Assembly (NCBI GenBank): GCA_037968855.1
Contig: JBBKWH010000095.1
Coordinates: 11,223 to 75,222, forward strand
Reading direction: 5' to 3'
From: JBBKWH01 sp037968855
Lineage (GTDB): Bacteria; Pseudomonadota; Gammaproteobacteria; Pseudomonadales; Moraxellaceae
DNA: 64,000 nucleotides
Shown: in pieces, positions 9,368 through 18,647 of the stretch
Layout: each line of letters begins with the position of its first letter
Position numbering within the stretch: position 1 is the first letter of the stretch
Notes under the pieces: generated by a model
What the model was told of the DNA's origin: nothing
Databases searched by the model: none
What the model saw: only the letters and a program-made list of their open reading frames with translations
Position numbers and translations under genes: made by a program

Positions 9368-9389
9368 TATATCTAGAACTATCGATATA
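9368..9389. promoter_or_regulatory. candidate operator upstream of the arsR-type gene
   Basis: TATATC (9368-9373) and GATATA (9384-9389) are perfect inverted arms spaced 10 bases apart, about 76-97 bp upstream of the regulator's start in an AT-rich promoter-like stretch. This geometry suits a dimeric ArsR-type repressor. No other dyad this good is seen in the interval. Confidence 0.4.
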
Positions 9390-9423
9390 CGACAAAACAA
9401 AATAACCCCAGATAGACAGGCAT

Positions 9424-9454
9424 AAAAAAACCCAGCTCGCAGGCTGGGTTTTTT
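9424..9454. terminator. bidirectional Rho-independent terminator between prfB and the arsR-type operon
   Basis: AAAAAACCCAGC (9425-9436) pairs with GCTGGGTTTTTT (9443-9454) around a 6-base loop, with A- and T-runs on either side. It should stop prfB transcripts before the arsR-type gene. The whole interval 9293-9614 has no gene; it holds this terminator, the candidate operator and one more dyad at 9568-9594. Confidence 0.88.
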
Positions 9455-9567
9455 ACGTTCTACAGCAACAGTTTAGCAAAAACAAATACCCGCAACTTGC
9501 ATGTATCTCACCTCGCTAAGCGTCACACTACATCTCGAATATCGCAACTCAGCGCATCGCTGTCAAG

Positions 9568-9594
9568 CCTTGATCACCACTATTTTGATCAAGG
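9568..9594. repeat. 9-bp inverted repeat just after prfB
   Basis: CCTTGATCA (9568-9576) and TGATCAAGG (9586-9594) form a perfect stem with a 9-base loop, followed at once by the palindrome TTTGATCAAA. There is no adjacent T-run, so it is not a classical terminator. It may protect the prfB mRNA 3' end or bind a regulator. Confidence 0.45.
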
Positions 9595-9614
9595 TTTGAT
9601 CAAACGATACTTTT

Positions 9615-10710
9615 TTACAGACCCATCTTTAAGCTGGCTTCGATGAACTTGTCCAAATCACCATCAAGCACCGCGCCGGTATTGGAGGTTTCGACACTGG
9701 TGCGCAGGTCTTTAATCCGTGAATCATCCAATACATAGGAGCGAATCTGGCTGCCCCAACCAATGTCCGATTTGGTGGCTTCGAGCGCTTGCTGGGCCGC
9801 ACTACGCTTTTGTAGCTCTAGCTCATACAATTTGGCGCGTAATAATTTCCATGCACGGTCACGGTTGGCGTGTTGGCTGCGTTCGTTTTGGCAGGCCACC
9901 ACGGTATTGGTCGGGACGTGGGTCAAACGCACCGCAGAGTCGGTTTTGTTAATGTGCTGACCACCCGCACCGGAGGCGCGATAAGTATCGGTACGCACAT
10001 CCGCCGGATTGATATCGATGTCGATGTCATCGTCAACTTCGGGCGAGACAAACACCGATGAGAACGAGGTATGGCGACGGTTACCGCTATCAAACGGTGA
10101 CTTACGCACCAAACGATGCACGCCGGTTTCGGTACGCAACCAACCAAAGGCATACTCGCCTTCCACCCGAATGGTGGCACTTTTTAAGCCCGCGACTTCG
10201 CCGCTGGACTCTTCCATAATCTCGGCTTTAAAACCGTGGCGCTCAATCCAACGCAAGTACATGCGCATCAGCATCGAGGCCCAATCTTGCGCTTCTGTCC
10301 CGCCCGAACCGGCCTGAATATCAACAAAGCAGCAGTTTGGGTCCATTGGATTAGAGAACATACGGCGGAATTCGAGTTTGGCCATCTCGGCTTCGGACAC
10401 GTCTAATAGCGTGGTCACTTCGTCAAGCAGCTCTTCTTCGTCGGCTTCAACGGCAAGGTCTAACATCGCTTGCGCGTCTTCAAGTTGATCAGCCAAGGTG
10501 TCGAGCACGCCGACGCTGTTTTCTAGCTCGCCTTTTTCTTTGGCCATCGCTTGGGCGCGCGATTGGTCGTTCCAGATGTTTGGATCTTCCAATTCACGTA
10601 GGACTTCTTCCAAACGCTCTTTTTTCAGATCGTAGTTAAAGATACCCCCTGAGCGTGTTGCCACGCTCGCGAAGGTCTTTGAGTCGGTTCAGATACGGAT
10701 TAATTTCCAC
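9615..10710 (-). CDS. prfB: peptide chain release factor 2, made by programmed +1 frameshift
   Basis: RF2 reads UAA and UGA stop codons. The first 24 codons begin at GTG 10710 ([13 protein letters not shown]) and run to RGYL, then hit an in-frame TAA at 10636-10638. Translation must slip +1 on CTT to continue as [12 protein letters not shown] and onward. The second frame holds the RF2 domains, with SPF standing as the stop-codon reading motif in [16 protein letters not shown] and the catalytic GGQ in [20 protein letters not shown]. Total length is about 365 aa, normal for RF2. In Escherichia coli the slipped stop is UGA; here it is UAA. The hairpin at 9568-9594 and a terminator follow. Confidence 0.95.
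10635..10650 (-). promoter_or_regulatory. prfB +1 programmed frameshift site (AGGGGG-TAT-CTT-TAA-C)
   Basis: Read on the minus strand, an internal Shine-Dalgarno-like AGGGGG (10645-10650) is followed by the spacer TAT, the slippery codon CTT (10639-10641), the stop TAA (10636-10638) and C (10635). Spacing is identical to the classical RF2 site. Only the stop differs from the common UGA. A C after the stop favours slow termination, as in the standard site. Confidence 0.93.
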
Positions 10711-10897
10711 GGTAAAGACGCTCTTAGACTGGCTATGCACAAGGGGCGAGATTTTAGCATGTTGCGCCGATCCATTCACGCGATGCACGCCGACTGGTCT
10801 GTCAGCGCGGTCAAGCAACCGTTAGACAAGGCTGGTCTTGTATCGCGCTTAGAATGCTCTAGGATGAGCGTCGGTTGATTTAAACATTTGATGGGTC

Positions 10898-11890
10898 ATG
10901 GAACTTTTATTTTTGGGTACGTCTGCGGGCATTCCCACACGTCATCGCAATGTGACAGCATTGGCCCTCAAGCGACGCCAGTCTAAGGCATGGGTGTTGA
11001 TTGACTGTGGCGAAGGCACGCAGCATCAATTGCTGAATACCTCGCTGTCGCTCAAGCATTTAAGCGCGATTTGCATTACCCACGTGCATGGCGATCATTG
11101 CTTTGGCTTGTTTGGCGTATTGGCCAGTGCCGCGATGTATAAACGCAGCGAACCCTTGCTGATTATTTCCCCCGATGGCATCCAACAGATGGTTGAGCTG
11201 GTGATCGACAAAAGCGACACCCATCTGCCCTATCCATTGATCTTTCGCACACCGGATACGCTAGTGGCCTCGACCTGCCATGTCTTGCCGGTCGATGACT
11301 TTTGTATTCGCACGGTGGCTTTATCACATCGTGTGCCGTCGTATGCCTATGTGTTTAATGAGCGTTATACCAGCAGCGCGCTCAATGTCGATAAGCTTAA
11401 ACAAGATGATATCCCACAAGGCCCACTGTGGCAGCAGATTCAAAAAGGCGTTGATGTCGAGCTGAATGATGGACGACGGATTGTTGCCGAAGACTATCAA
11501 CTGCCTAAACCACCATCACGACGGGTGATTGTGGGTGGCGATAACGATACGCCCAAGCTGTTGGCAGAAGTTGCGCAAACCGCTCAAGTATTGGTTCACG
11601 AAGCCACCTACAGCCTAGAGATTTCGCAAAAAGTTGGCCCCTTCCCTCAACACACCGATGTCACAACCTTGGCTCAGTTTGCCGAGTCGGTGCATTTGCC
11701 CAACCTGATCATGACCCACTTTAGCGCGCGCTATGGTCACGAGCCTGAGCACGAACCGAGTGTGTATGACTTGTTAGCCGAAGCTCAGGCGTACTATCAG
11801 GGTCAGGTATTTTTAGCTGAAGATTTTGCGCAGTTTTATTTGGATGCAAACGGCGTGTTAAGCCAACAAAAAACCGCTATCGCTGGTTAG
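10898..11890 (+). CDS. rnz: ribonuclease Z (metallo-beta-lactamase fold tRNA 3' endonuclease)
   Basis: This 330-aa zinc enzyme trims tRNA 3' trailers. The family start MELLFLGTSAGIPTRHRNVT is followed by the metal-binding motif H62-V-H64-G-D66-H67, a later LSHRVPSYAYVF, GGDNDTPKL, HEATY and the C-terminal MTHFSARYG. Length fits the short (ElaC-type) RNase Z. The start is preceded by no strong Shine-Dalgarno, but the ATG is the only one compatible with the conserved N-terminus. Its last codons form the left arm of its own terminator. Confidence 0.94.
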   Translation: MELLFLGTSAGIPTRHRNVTALALKRRQSKAWVLIDCGEGTQHQLLNTSLSLKHLSAICITHVHGDHCFGLFGVLASAAMYKRSEPLLIISPDGIQQMVELVIDKSDTHLPYPLIFRTPDTLVASTCHVLPVDDFCIRTVALSHRVPSYAYVFNERYTSSALNVDKLKQDDIPQGPLWQQIQKGVDVELNDGRRIVAEDYQLPKPPSRRVIVGGDNDTPKLLAEVAQTAQVLVHEATYSLEISQKVGPFPQHTDVTTLAQFAESVHLPNLIMTHFSARYGHEPEHEPSVYDLLAEAQAYYQGQVFLAEDFAQFYLDANGVLSQQKTAIAG

Positions 11891-11905
11891 GCCATAGCGG
11901 TTTTA
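11870..11905. terminator. terminator overlapping the rnz stop codon
   Basis: AAAACCGCTAT (11870-11880) pairs with ATAGCGGTTTT (11894-11904). The rnz stop codon TAG (11888-11890) lies in the loop, so the left arm is coding sequence. The T-run allows rnz termination and the A-run allows termination of the convergent esterase gene. Confidence 0.8.
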
Positions 11906-11927
11906 TTCACCATAAATCGGACAGCGT

Positions 11928-13409
11928 TTAGAAGCCGATGCTGGTCAGCAGGAGCACTGTGGCTTCGCTGGTCAGACTAAACTGATAACGGTCTGCGGTG
12001 AAGTTTTTCTCTTTGGCCTTCATCAACGGTGCCGTTGGGTCGGTCAAGTTATTGAGATAGTCGTTCATGTCCAAGCCAAGCTCTTGGATGTCGGCAGTGC
12101 GGCCCACATTTGAGGTCATGGTATGGCCATACAACCAACGACGGGTGGCAGGGATATAAAAGCCATAGTTTGGGACAGGCTGCATCTTGTCGGTAAAGCG
12201 ATCAATGTCGATTTTCCAACGCGCCAAGGTATTGGCTTTACGCACCTCAGGATCATTGCCTTGGGTGTCGGTAAAGAAACGGCGATACGAATAAGTACCA
12301 AACACATAGTCTTCTTGTGTGGTGGTCATTGACAGACGATCTTTTGGCCAGCGATTGGCAGTGGCAATATTCAGCGTGCCAAAGTTGCTGACATCCAGAC
12401 CCGTCAACTCAACCTTGTACCAGTCCAGCAAGCTACGGAAGCTCCCATCAGCCAATTGGCGCTTTTCGGTTAAACCCCAAATCGGCAAGGCAGTCCGGTG
12501 TAGTGGTGCTGAAGGGTTGGCGGCATCGCTGCCGTTTTGATCGGCAAAAAATGACGGGCCAGCATCGTTAAGCATAAAGCCTTGCTTGACCGGAAACAGC
12601 AAGCGAACGGCGTGATATAGCGCCGTTGCACCCACACCACCAGCACTTTGACCAGTAAACATCAGTTGTTGTGGGGCTTGTAGGTTGTTACGCACCCACG
12701 CGGCCACTTGGAGCGAGTTAATAATCCCATTGTGATAAATGGTCACAGGCGGCTTGATGCCAGCCGGATCGGTATACACATGCGTCGACAGCCCCGCATG
12801 TACATCACCCGTGCAATACGGCACAAACACTTTGTTCCAGCCCATGACCTTATTGTCTAGATCTGGCGAGCTGTCTTTCAGCAAGGCCGAATAAATCGGA
12901 ATGAGCGCCGATTTGTCCGTGTTGCTCAGGCCAGAGGTCGCAATCACAGCACTGGTGTCTTTATTACTACTGGCTTTGAGCACGTTGCCTAGGGTATTGC
13001 CGGAGGCCAATGTGCTAGAGCAACTGTCGTAATCCCAACATGCCCCACCGCCTTCCAAAAACACCATCAGGTTGCTGGTTGAGGCGCGACGATTAACCCA
13101 AAATGAAAATGGCGAACCATCGCCACACTTTGCACCAGTCGATGGATCGAGTTTGACCTCTTGCCATTGATCATAGGCTTTGGGATCAAAGCCATCGTCA
13201 AATCCGGCCGGATTGCTATTGATGGCCAACGGAATCAGTTTTTTATCTGCCGCAGTAATGGGGCGATCGGCTGTTTTTGGAAAACTTTGGTTAAGGCGGG
13301 TTTGAAACGCCGAATAGTCACCAACGTCGGCATGTGCCAAGGTTATGGCACTGGATGCAACACCAAGTGCCAGCATCCCTGCAAGTCGGGTGCGATGGAT
13401 AAGGGACAT
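11928..13409 (-). CDS. secreted pectinacetylesterase-family hydrolase
   Basis: This 493-aa protein starts with a Sec signal peptide (positively charged RTRLAGMLALGVASSAITLAHA, cleavage near residue 27). It shows PAE/Notum-family signs: FLEGGGACWDYDSCS (oxyanion region with cysteine), then VPYCTGDVHAG and the nucleophile motif TGQSAGGVGA. An Asp and a His are expected further on for the triad. The family removes acetyl or acyl esters from polysaccharides or proteins; many bacterial members have unknown substrates and pectin use should not be assumed. The start follows GAGAGGATCTC. It is divergent from the membrane-anchored coiled-coil protein at 13515. Confidence 0.85.
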   Translation of the reverse strand: MSLIHRTRLAGMLALGVASSAITLAHADVGDYSAFQTRLNQSFPKTADRPITAADKKLIPLAINSNPAGFDDGFDPKAYDQWQEVKLDPSTGAKCGDGSPFSFWVNRRASTSNLMVFLEGGGACWDYDSCSSTLASGNTLGNVLKASSNKDTSAVIATSGLSNTDKSALIPIYSALLKDSSPDLDNKVMGWNKVFVPYCTGDVHAGLSTHVYTDPAGIKPPVTIYHNGIINSLQVAAWVRNNLQAPQQLMFTGQSAGGVGATALYHAVRLLFPVKQGFMLNDAGPSFFADQNGSDAANPSAPLHRTALPIWGLTEKRQLADGSFRSLLDWYKVELTGLDVSNFGTLNIATANRWPKDRLSMTTTQEDYVFGTYSYRRFFTDTQGNDPEVRKANTLARWKIDIDRFTDKMQPVPNYGFYIPATRRWLYGHTMTSNVGRTADIQELGLDMNDYLNNLTDPTAPLMKAKEKNFTADRYQFSLTSEATVLLLTSIGF

Positions 13410-13514
13410 GAGATCCTCTCAATATTGTGATTATGGATTACGGGCAAACCTGTGTACCCTAGGCGCAGGGCCAACGCGCCAAAACAACAATACCCAAACC
13501 AAGGAGTGTGCGAG

Positions 13515-14174
13515 ATGCACAAACAGATCGGACTGGCCGCTCTTTTCATTCTGATCTTGGCGATGATTGCCATCGGTCTGAATCAGCGTTCTGAAGCTAA
13601 CAAAGCTGCGTTATTGCAACAAACAGATTCCGGCCAACTGCGCTCCGTTGATCGGAATGAACAACAAACTGCCAAGGACGACACACTTTTTAGCCGCGCC
13701 GCACCTGCCAATGATGCCAATCCCTTACGCACCGATGACACCACGCATGACCGGCTGATTCGCCACATGAAGCAACTGTATCTGCAAGCCAAGCTGCATC
13801 AGGGTTTAGATCTAGATGTGGTCAAGGCCAGCCTAGCCGATCTCGACAGTCTTGAAAGCAAAGGCATTATGCTGCCTGCCGAAGCCAAAGAGCATCGCCA
13901 ATGGTTAGCTGAACAACAGCCCCAACTGGCCAGCACGATTGCCCAGACTCAAGCGCGCTTTGATCAACAAGCCACAACCAAGGCCCAGCGTGATCAACAA
14001 CAACGCCAACAAGCACTCAGCAATGACAGTGCATTTAAACAATACAAAGTAGAAGAAAACCGGATTGTGACCGAGATCTTGCAACAGTACCCGCAAGCCT
14101 CAGTGCAACGGGATGCATTGATTGAGCAACGTTTGAATGCCTTGCATCGGCAGATTTATGGCGCAGGCAGTTAA
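13515..14174 (+). CDS. membrane-anchored coiled-coil protein of unknown function
   Basis: I do not recognise this 219-aa protein. Residues 5-23 form one hydrophobic anchor (IGLAALFILILAMIAIGL), after which the chain is hydrophilic and Gln-rich with long predicted helices, probably periplasmic. The helical, Gln/Arg-rich layout faintly recalls steric lipase chaperones. However, it is shorter than them and I do not see their signature motif. The start at 13515 is fixed by AAGGAG eight bases upstream; the longer frame from 13452 is not needed. It is divergent from the secreted esterase, which could make it a folding or export partner (inference). Its stop codon shares TTAA with the recJ stop. Confidence 0.75.
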   Translation: MHKQIGLAALFILILAMIAIGLNQRSEANKAALLQQTDSGQLRSVDRNEQQTAKDDTLFSRAAPANDANPLRTDDTTHDRLIRHMKQLYLQAKLHQGLDLDVVKASLADLDSLESKGIMLPAEAKEHRQWLAEQQPQLASTIAQTQARFDQQATTKAQRDQQQRQQALSNDSAFKQYKVEENRIVTEILQQYPQASVQRDALIEQRLNALHRQIYGAGS

Positions 14175-15901
14175 GCCAGCGGTTCGACATACTGCACCAT
14201 CAACTGCAAGCGCCGCTCACCACGAAAGTGATTAATGTCCAGTTGATAGGCCAGATACACCGTGCTGGCCGACTCAGGCCACGCCGGATCGGCATTAAAC
14301 CAAATGGCCTCGACCCATGCGCCGCCATCGGTAGGACGTAACAGCCATTTGATGTGTTTGCCTTGTAGCCAGCGCTGCTCAAGCACCGCAAACTGCCCCT
14401 CAAATACTGGCGCAGCAAAGCCCTGTCCCCATGGCCCACCCGTCAGCAACTGTTGAGCAAAACCCAGCGAGAGTTGGTCGGCAGCCAATACGCCATCGGT
14501 CAACAATACCGGCGCAAACAAGCTGTCGTCATGCTCGGCAATCACTGCTTCAAATGCAGCAATAAAGGTTGGTAACTGATCGGCAGCAAGTGTTAAGCCA
14601 GCCGCCATAGCATGACCACCAAAATGACTAATCACCCCTTGGTGCTGCTCGGCCACCCGTTCAATGGCATCGCGAATATGCACACCCGCAATCGAACGGG
14701 CCGAGCCTTTTAGCCATTGTGCTGACTCGTCGCTAGGTGCAAACACGATACTAGGCCGATGAAATTGCTCTTTAAGCCGTCCGGCCACAATGCCAATCAC
14801 CCCTTGGTGCCAGCTTGGTTCGTACAACACAATTGCATGTGGCAACTGACCATCGGCAAACAACACCCGATCCGACAACAAGGCCAAGGCATCGCTTTTC
14901 ATCTCGGCTTCAACATGACGGCGCTCACGATTGAGCTGATCGAGTTGCTCCGCCAACGGTCTGGCGCTGTCCATATCTGCTGCCAGCAAGCACTCAATGC
15001 CAATCCGCATATTGTCCATACGACCTGCGGCATTGATCCGAGGCCCCAGCACAAAGCCCAAATCCTGCGCGTTTAACTGATCTGGCTTACGTCCAGCAAT
15101 CTCTAGCAAGGCCAGCAATCCGGCACGGCATTGACCCGCTCGAATACGCTGTACGCCATGCGCCACCAAAATGCGGTTGTTGGCGTCTAAAGGCGCAACA
15201 TCGGCCACCGTACCAAGCGCCACCAAATCCAAATAATCGGTCAGTTTGGCCGTCGCCTTACCCAAGCCACGCCGATGGGTCGCCAGCGCAGCCAACAGAT
15301 AAAACGCCACACCGACCCCCGCCAAAGCTTTACTGGCAAAGGCACAGTCGGGTTGATTGGGATTGACCACTGCCAAGGCAGGCGGAACAGCTTTGCTGGT
15401 TAAGTGATGATCGGTAATGATCACCTCAACGCCCGCTGCATGGGCTGCCGCAACGCCTTGATGACTCGAAATACCGTTATCGACCGTGACAATCAGGTCT
15501 GGCTGATAGTCGGATAACGCCAAGCCAACAATCTCTGGCGTTAAGCCATAACCATACTTAAAACGATCTGGCACCAAAAAATCCACCAGCGCGCCCATCC
15601 GCCGCAAGGCCAACACCATTAACGCGGTACTGGTCGCGCCATCAGCATCAAAGTCACCGACAATCAAAATGCGCTGTTGCTGATCAATGGCCTGATCCAA
15701 GCGCGCAAGCGCTGTGCTGAGTCCTTTAAGGTCCTGTGCGGGCAATAACCGACTCAGCTTAAGCTGTAGTTCGTCCGGATGTTGTACGCCACGCGCCGCA
15801 TACAGGCGGGCTAATGCCAGCGGCAAACTGGACAATGTGGCGGGAATGGCGGTCTGTAAGCGCGGTTGCAGCGCTAAAGTCTGAGAAATAGTCATGACCA
15901 T
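14171..15901 (-). CDS. recJ: single-strand-specific 5'-3' exonuclease RecJ
   Basis: This 576-aa DHH-family nuclease acts in RecF-pathway recombination and mismatch/base-excision repair. Motif I is D83-x-D85-x-D87-G (GDFDADGATST). VTVDNGISS, the DHH motif IITDHH and VVNPNQPDCAFASKALAGVGVAFYL follow, then LGTVADVAPL, GPRINAAGRM and the DHHA1 motif SHFGGHAMAAGL. The C-terminal OB-type domain is present. A second ATG two codons in (15895) is an alternative start. The 3' ends of recJ and the upstream-facing gene overlap by four bases, both stops using the same TTAA. Confidence 0.96.
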   Translation of the reverse strand: MVMTISQTLALQPRLQTAIPATLSSLPLALARLYAARGVQHPDELQLKLSRLLPAQDLKGLSTALARLDQAIDQQQRILIVGDFDADGATSTALMVLALRRMGALVDFLVPDRFKYGYGLTPEIVGLALSDYQPDLIVTVDNGISSHQGVAAAHAAGVEVIITDHHLTSKAVPPALAVVNPNQPDCAFASKALAGVGVAFYLLAALATHRRGLGKATAKLTDYLDLVALGTVADVAPLDANNRILVAHGVQRIRAGQCRAGLLALLEIAGRKPDQLNAQDLGFVLGPRINAAGRMDNMRIGIECLLAADMDSARPLAEQLDQLNRERRHVEAEMKSDALALLSDRVLFADGQLPHAIVLYEPSWHQGVIGIVAGRLKEQFHRPSIVFAPSDESAQWLKGSARSIAGVHIRDAIERVAEQHQGVISHFGGHAMAAGLTLAADQLPTFIAAFEAVIAEHDDSLFAPVLLTDGVLAADQLSLGFAQQLLTGGPWGQGFAAPVFEGQFAVLEQRWLQGKHIKWLLRPTDGGAWVEAIWFNADPAWPESASTVYLAYQLDINHFRGERRLQLMVQYVEPLA

Positions 15902-15948
15902 ATTATGACTGATTCGGCATCAGACACATGACGATAGTAGCAAGCAAA

Positions 15949-16414
15949 TTATGCACGATGCGCGATGCGATGTGATTTGGTCGTGCGCTGGGTTTTGGCT
16001 TTAATGACCTTCGCTTTAACCGTCTTTTTCTTGCTGGTTTTGACAGGTTGTGCCTTGGCTTTGCTTTTTTTCGCTTTGGCCTTGATCACCTTAGCTTTTA
16101 CGGCTTTTTTCTTGCTGGCTTTGACGGGCCGTGCCTGAGCTTTGCCTGACTTTACTTTTATTCGCTTTGGCCTTGATCACCTTGGCTTTTACGGCTTTTT
16201 TCTTGTTAGTTTTGTGACTGGCAGCGGTGCTGTGCTGGGTTGCTTTGGCCTTACGTGGGGGTACCGCTTGGCCTTTTTTGGCCTGCTCTAACTCGTAGCG
16301 TTCACGCACGCTCATGGCTTGGGCCGGTTGGATCATCAGCCAGCACGAGGCCAACATCACGAAAGCCGCAATGATTCGCCGAGTTGCGATAGAAAAATCA
16401 AACGTGCGTATCAT
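15949..16414 (-). pseudogene. secreted Lys/Ala-repeat basic protein, frameshifted between repeats
   Basis: The start at 16414 gives a signal peptide (RRIIAAFVMLASCWLMIQPAQA) and a short linker with MSVRERYELEQAKKGQAVPPRKAKA. A very basic repeat follows, with the core KKKAVKAKVIKAK. Three DNA copies of the repeat begin near 16001, 16082 and 16173 on the plus strand. Two are spaced 81 bp (27 codons) and the other 91 bp. The extra 10 bases shift the frame, so the present product ends at 16091 (107 codons from 16414). The last two repeats (to a TAA at 15949-15951) are readable only in another frame, where they still encode KASKKKAVKAKVIKAK and KTSKKKTVKAKVIKAK. Function unknown; such tails bind polyanions. 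The break may be a natural slippage variant. Confidence 0.7.
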
Positions 16415-16522
16415 GATATATCGCCTGCCCAAAGCATCAAACCGAAGACGCGCATTATGCCGGATCACGCCCAGACCTGACCATCCTGTTGAGCGATCTG
16501 ATCTGGAACAGCGATCACAGCC

Positions 16523-17203
16523 TTATGGCATTAAGCGATTGATTTGCCAAGCATCACCGACGTACTGATATTCAAAACGATCATGCATCCGATTCGGCCG
16601 ACCTTGCCAAAACTCAAAATGATCGGGTATCAGCACATAACCGCCCCAAAACTCAGGCTTAGGCACAGTTTGACCATCAGGATATTGCTCGGCCAGTGCT
16701 GCAAAGCGCTGCTCTAAGGTCTCTCGATGATCGATCACGCCACTTTGCGGGGTACTCACCCACGCACCGAGCTGACTGTCATGCGGACGCTTATGAAAAT
16801 ACGCGGTCGATTCGGCCTCGCTCAAGCGCGCTACTCGCCCACCCACCCGAATTTGTTGCTCTAGCAATGGCCAGTAAAACAACAACTCAGCCTGTGGATT
16901 GATTGCCAAATCGTGGCCTTTTTGGCTGTCGTAATTGCTATAAAACACCAAACCCGCCGGACTAGAACCGCGCAATAATACGGTACGCGCATGCGGTCGG
17001 CCTGTTGCATCGGCAGTAGCCAAGGTCATGGCATACGGTTCGGGCAAGTCGGTTGAGAGCGCATGATTGAGCCAGTCGGTAAACTGGGCAAACGGATCAG
17101 CGCTTAAGTGCTCACGCTCTAACGCGCCTTTTTGGTAGCTCAGGCGTAGATCGCTTAAATCACTCATGGCATCTGATGATGCGGTGTGGTCTATTGACGT
17201 CAT
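16523..17203 (-). CDS. pdxH: pyridoxamine/pyridoxine 5'-phosphate oxidase
   Basis: This 226-aa FMN enzyme makes pyridoxal 5'-phosphate in B6 synthesis and salvage. It shows [13 protein letters not shown], the FMN-site stretch [10 protein letters not shown] and [10 protein letters not shown], then [29 protein letters not shown] and the C-terminal [20 protein letters not shown] and INRLMP. The length is family-typical. Its ATG overlaps the glmM stop as ATGA, so translation is probably coupled. An internal start at 17167 is possible, but the coupled one is favoured. Pairing with glmM has no obvious metabolic logic. Confidence 0.96.
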   Translation of the reverse strand: MTSIDHTASSDAMSDLSDLRLSYQKGALEREHLSADPFAQFTDWLNHALSTDLPEPYAMTLATADATGRPHARTVLLRGSSPAGLVFYSNYDSQKGHDLAINPQAELLFYWPLLEQQIRVGGRVARLSEAESTAYFHKRPHDSQLGAWVSTPQSGVIDHRETLEQRFAALAEQYPDGQTVPKPEFWGGYVLIPDHFEFWQGRPNRMHDRFEYQYVGDAWQINRLMP

Positions 17204-18534
17204 GCAGGCACACTCAACTGCTCACGCACCAAATCAGCCAATTGATGGGCCATTTGCTCGACTTGGCTGCTTGACTCGCCTTCGACCATCACCCGAATCA
17301 TCGGCTCGGTGCCGGACTTGCGGATCAACAAACGGCCACGTCCGGCCAGATCACGCTCGGCCTGCGCAAAGGCATCCACCAGCACAGTATTGGCAAACGG
17401 ATCAGACATCTGTGCCAGACGGACGTTGACCAGTTTTTGTGGCAAAACTTGCATGCCTGTAGATAGTTCATGCAGGCTCTTGCCTTGCTCGACCACGGCG
17501 GCCAATACTTGTAGACCGGCAATGATCGCATCGCCGGTGGTGCTTTTATCCAGACACAAAATATGGCCTGATGGCTCACCACCCAAAGTCCAGCCTTCGG
17601 TTTCCAGATCAGCCATCACATAGCGGTCGCCGACTTTGGCCCGTCGAAAGCCCACTTGATGCGCTTGCAAGGCCAACTCTAAGCCCATGTTGCTCATCAA
17701 GGTGCCAACCACGCCGACGGCTTTTTGGCTGCGCTGAGTGGCCAAAATATACAAAATCGAATCACCATCAATCAAACGGCCCGTGTGATCGACCATCACA
17801 ATCCGGTCGCTATCGCCATCTAGGGCAATGCCAACATCCGCGCCGTGCTCGACCACTGCGCGTTGAATTGCCTCAGGATGTGTTGAGCCGCAGCCATCAT
17901 TAATGTTACGGCCATTTGGCGTATTAAAAATAGGAATCACCGTTGCACCAAGCTCTTGCAACACCGCAGGGCCAACGCTATAACCCGCACCATTGGCGCA
18001 GTCGATCACAATGGTCAGACCACGCAGGCTTAAATGATACGGAAAACTGGACTTACAAAATTCGATATAACGCCCTTTGGCATCATCCACTCGATAGCTT
18101 TTGCCCAATTGATCGGGTGCGTCGATAGTCAGCGGCAAATCCAACTGTGCACTAATCGCGTCTTGCACCGAGTCTGGTAGTTTTTTGCCTTCGCTAGAAA
18201 ACAGCTTAATGCCGTTATCAAAATACGGATTATGCGAAGCCGAAATCACAATCCCTGCATCAGCATGGAACGCACGAGTCATATGGGCAATGGCAGGCGT
18301 GGGCAGTGGACCAAGCAGGCGAACATCGACACCAGCGGCATTGAGTCCGGCTTGTAAGGCGGCTTCTAGCACATAACCAGACAAGCGAGTGTCTTTGCCC
18401 ATCACCACTTGCGTACGGCGACCTTCACGCGCTAATACGCGGCCTGCGGCATAGCCCAAATGCAGGGCAAATTCTGGGGTAATTGGCGTATCACCAAACT
18501 TACCGCGAATACCATCGGTGCCAAAGTAGCTCAT
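17200..18534 (-). CDS. glmM: phosphoglucosamine mutase
   Basis: This enzyme converts glucosamine-6-P to glucosamine-1-P for peptidoglycan and LPS precursors. The 444-aa chain begins [13 protein letters not shown] and carries the phosphoserine loop [14 protein letters not shown] with S100 as the phospho-acceptor. It also carries the metal loop ALDGDSDRI, the sugar loop GGEPSGHI and the C-terminal phosphate site [15 protein letters not shown]. It is complete and normal in length. It is the upstream gene of a coupled pair with pdxH. Confidence 0.97.
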   Translation of the reverse strand: MSYFGTDGIRGKFGDTPITPEFALHLGYAAGRVLAREGRRTQVVMGKDTRLSGYVLEAALQAGLNAAGVDVRLLGPLPTPAIAHMTRAFHADAGIVISASHNPYFDNGIKLFSSEGKKLPDSVQDAISAQLDLPLTIDAPDQLGKSYRVDDAKGRYIEFCKSSFPYHLSLRGLTIVIDCANGAGYSVGPAVLQELGATVIPIFNTPNGRNINDGCGSTHPEAIQRAVVEHGADVGIALDGDSDRIVMVDHTGRLIDGDSILYILATQRSQKAVGVVGTLMSNMGLELALQAHQVGFRRAKVGDRYVMADLETEGWTLGGEPSGHILCLDKSTTGDAIIAGLQVLAAVVEQGKSLHELSTGMQVLPQKLVNVRLAQMSDPFANTVLVDAFAQAERDLAGRGRLLIRKSGTEPMIRVMVEGESSSQVEQMAHQLADLVREQLSVPA

Positions 18535-18647
18535 GTTGTCTGCCTATTGATTGAGGTCAAAATAATTGTTCGATTGTGGCAAATAATCGCCACAGAACAT
18601 AGCGTAAATCGCGAGCCATTGATTGAGTGACATTGATCCTGTTGCAT

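Noticed and set aside
10711..10818. Longer N-terminal frame of prfB upstream of GTG 10710
   Set aside because: RF2 proteins begin at the EINPYL-like segment; the upstream residues show no conservation pattern and no ribosome site.
15949..16215. CRISPR or satellite array from the 81-bp repeats
   Set aside because: Units are coding, adjacent and without spacers; the peptide repeat explains them.
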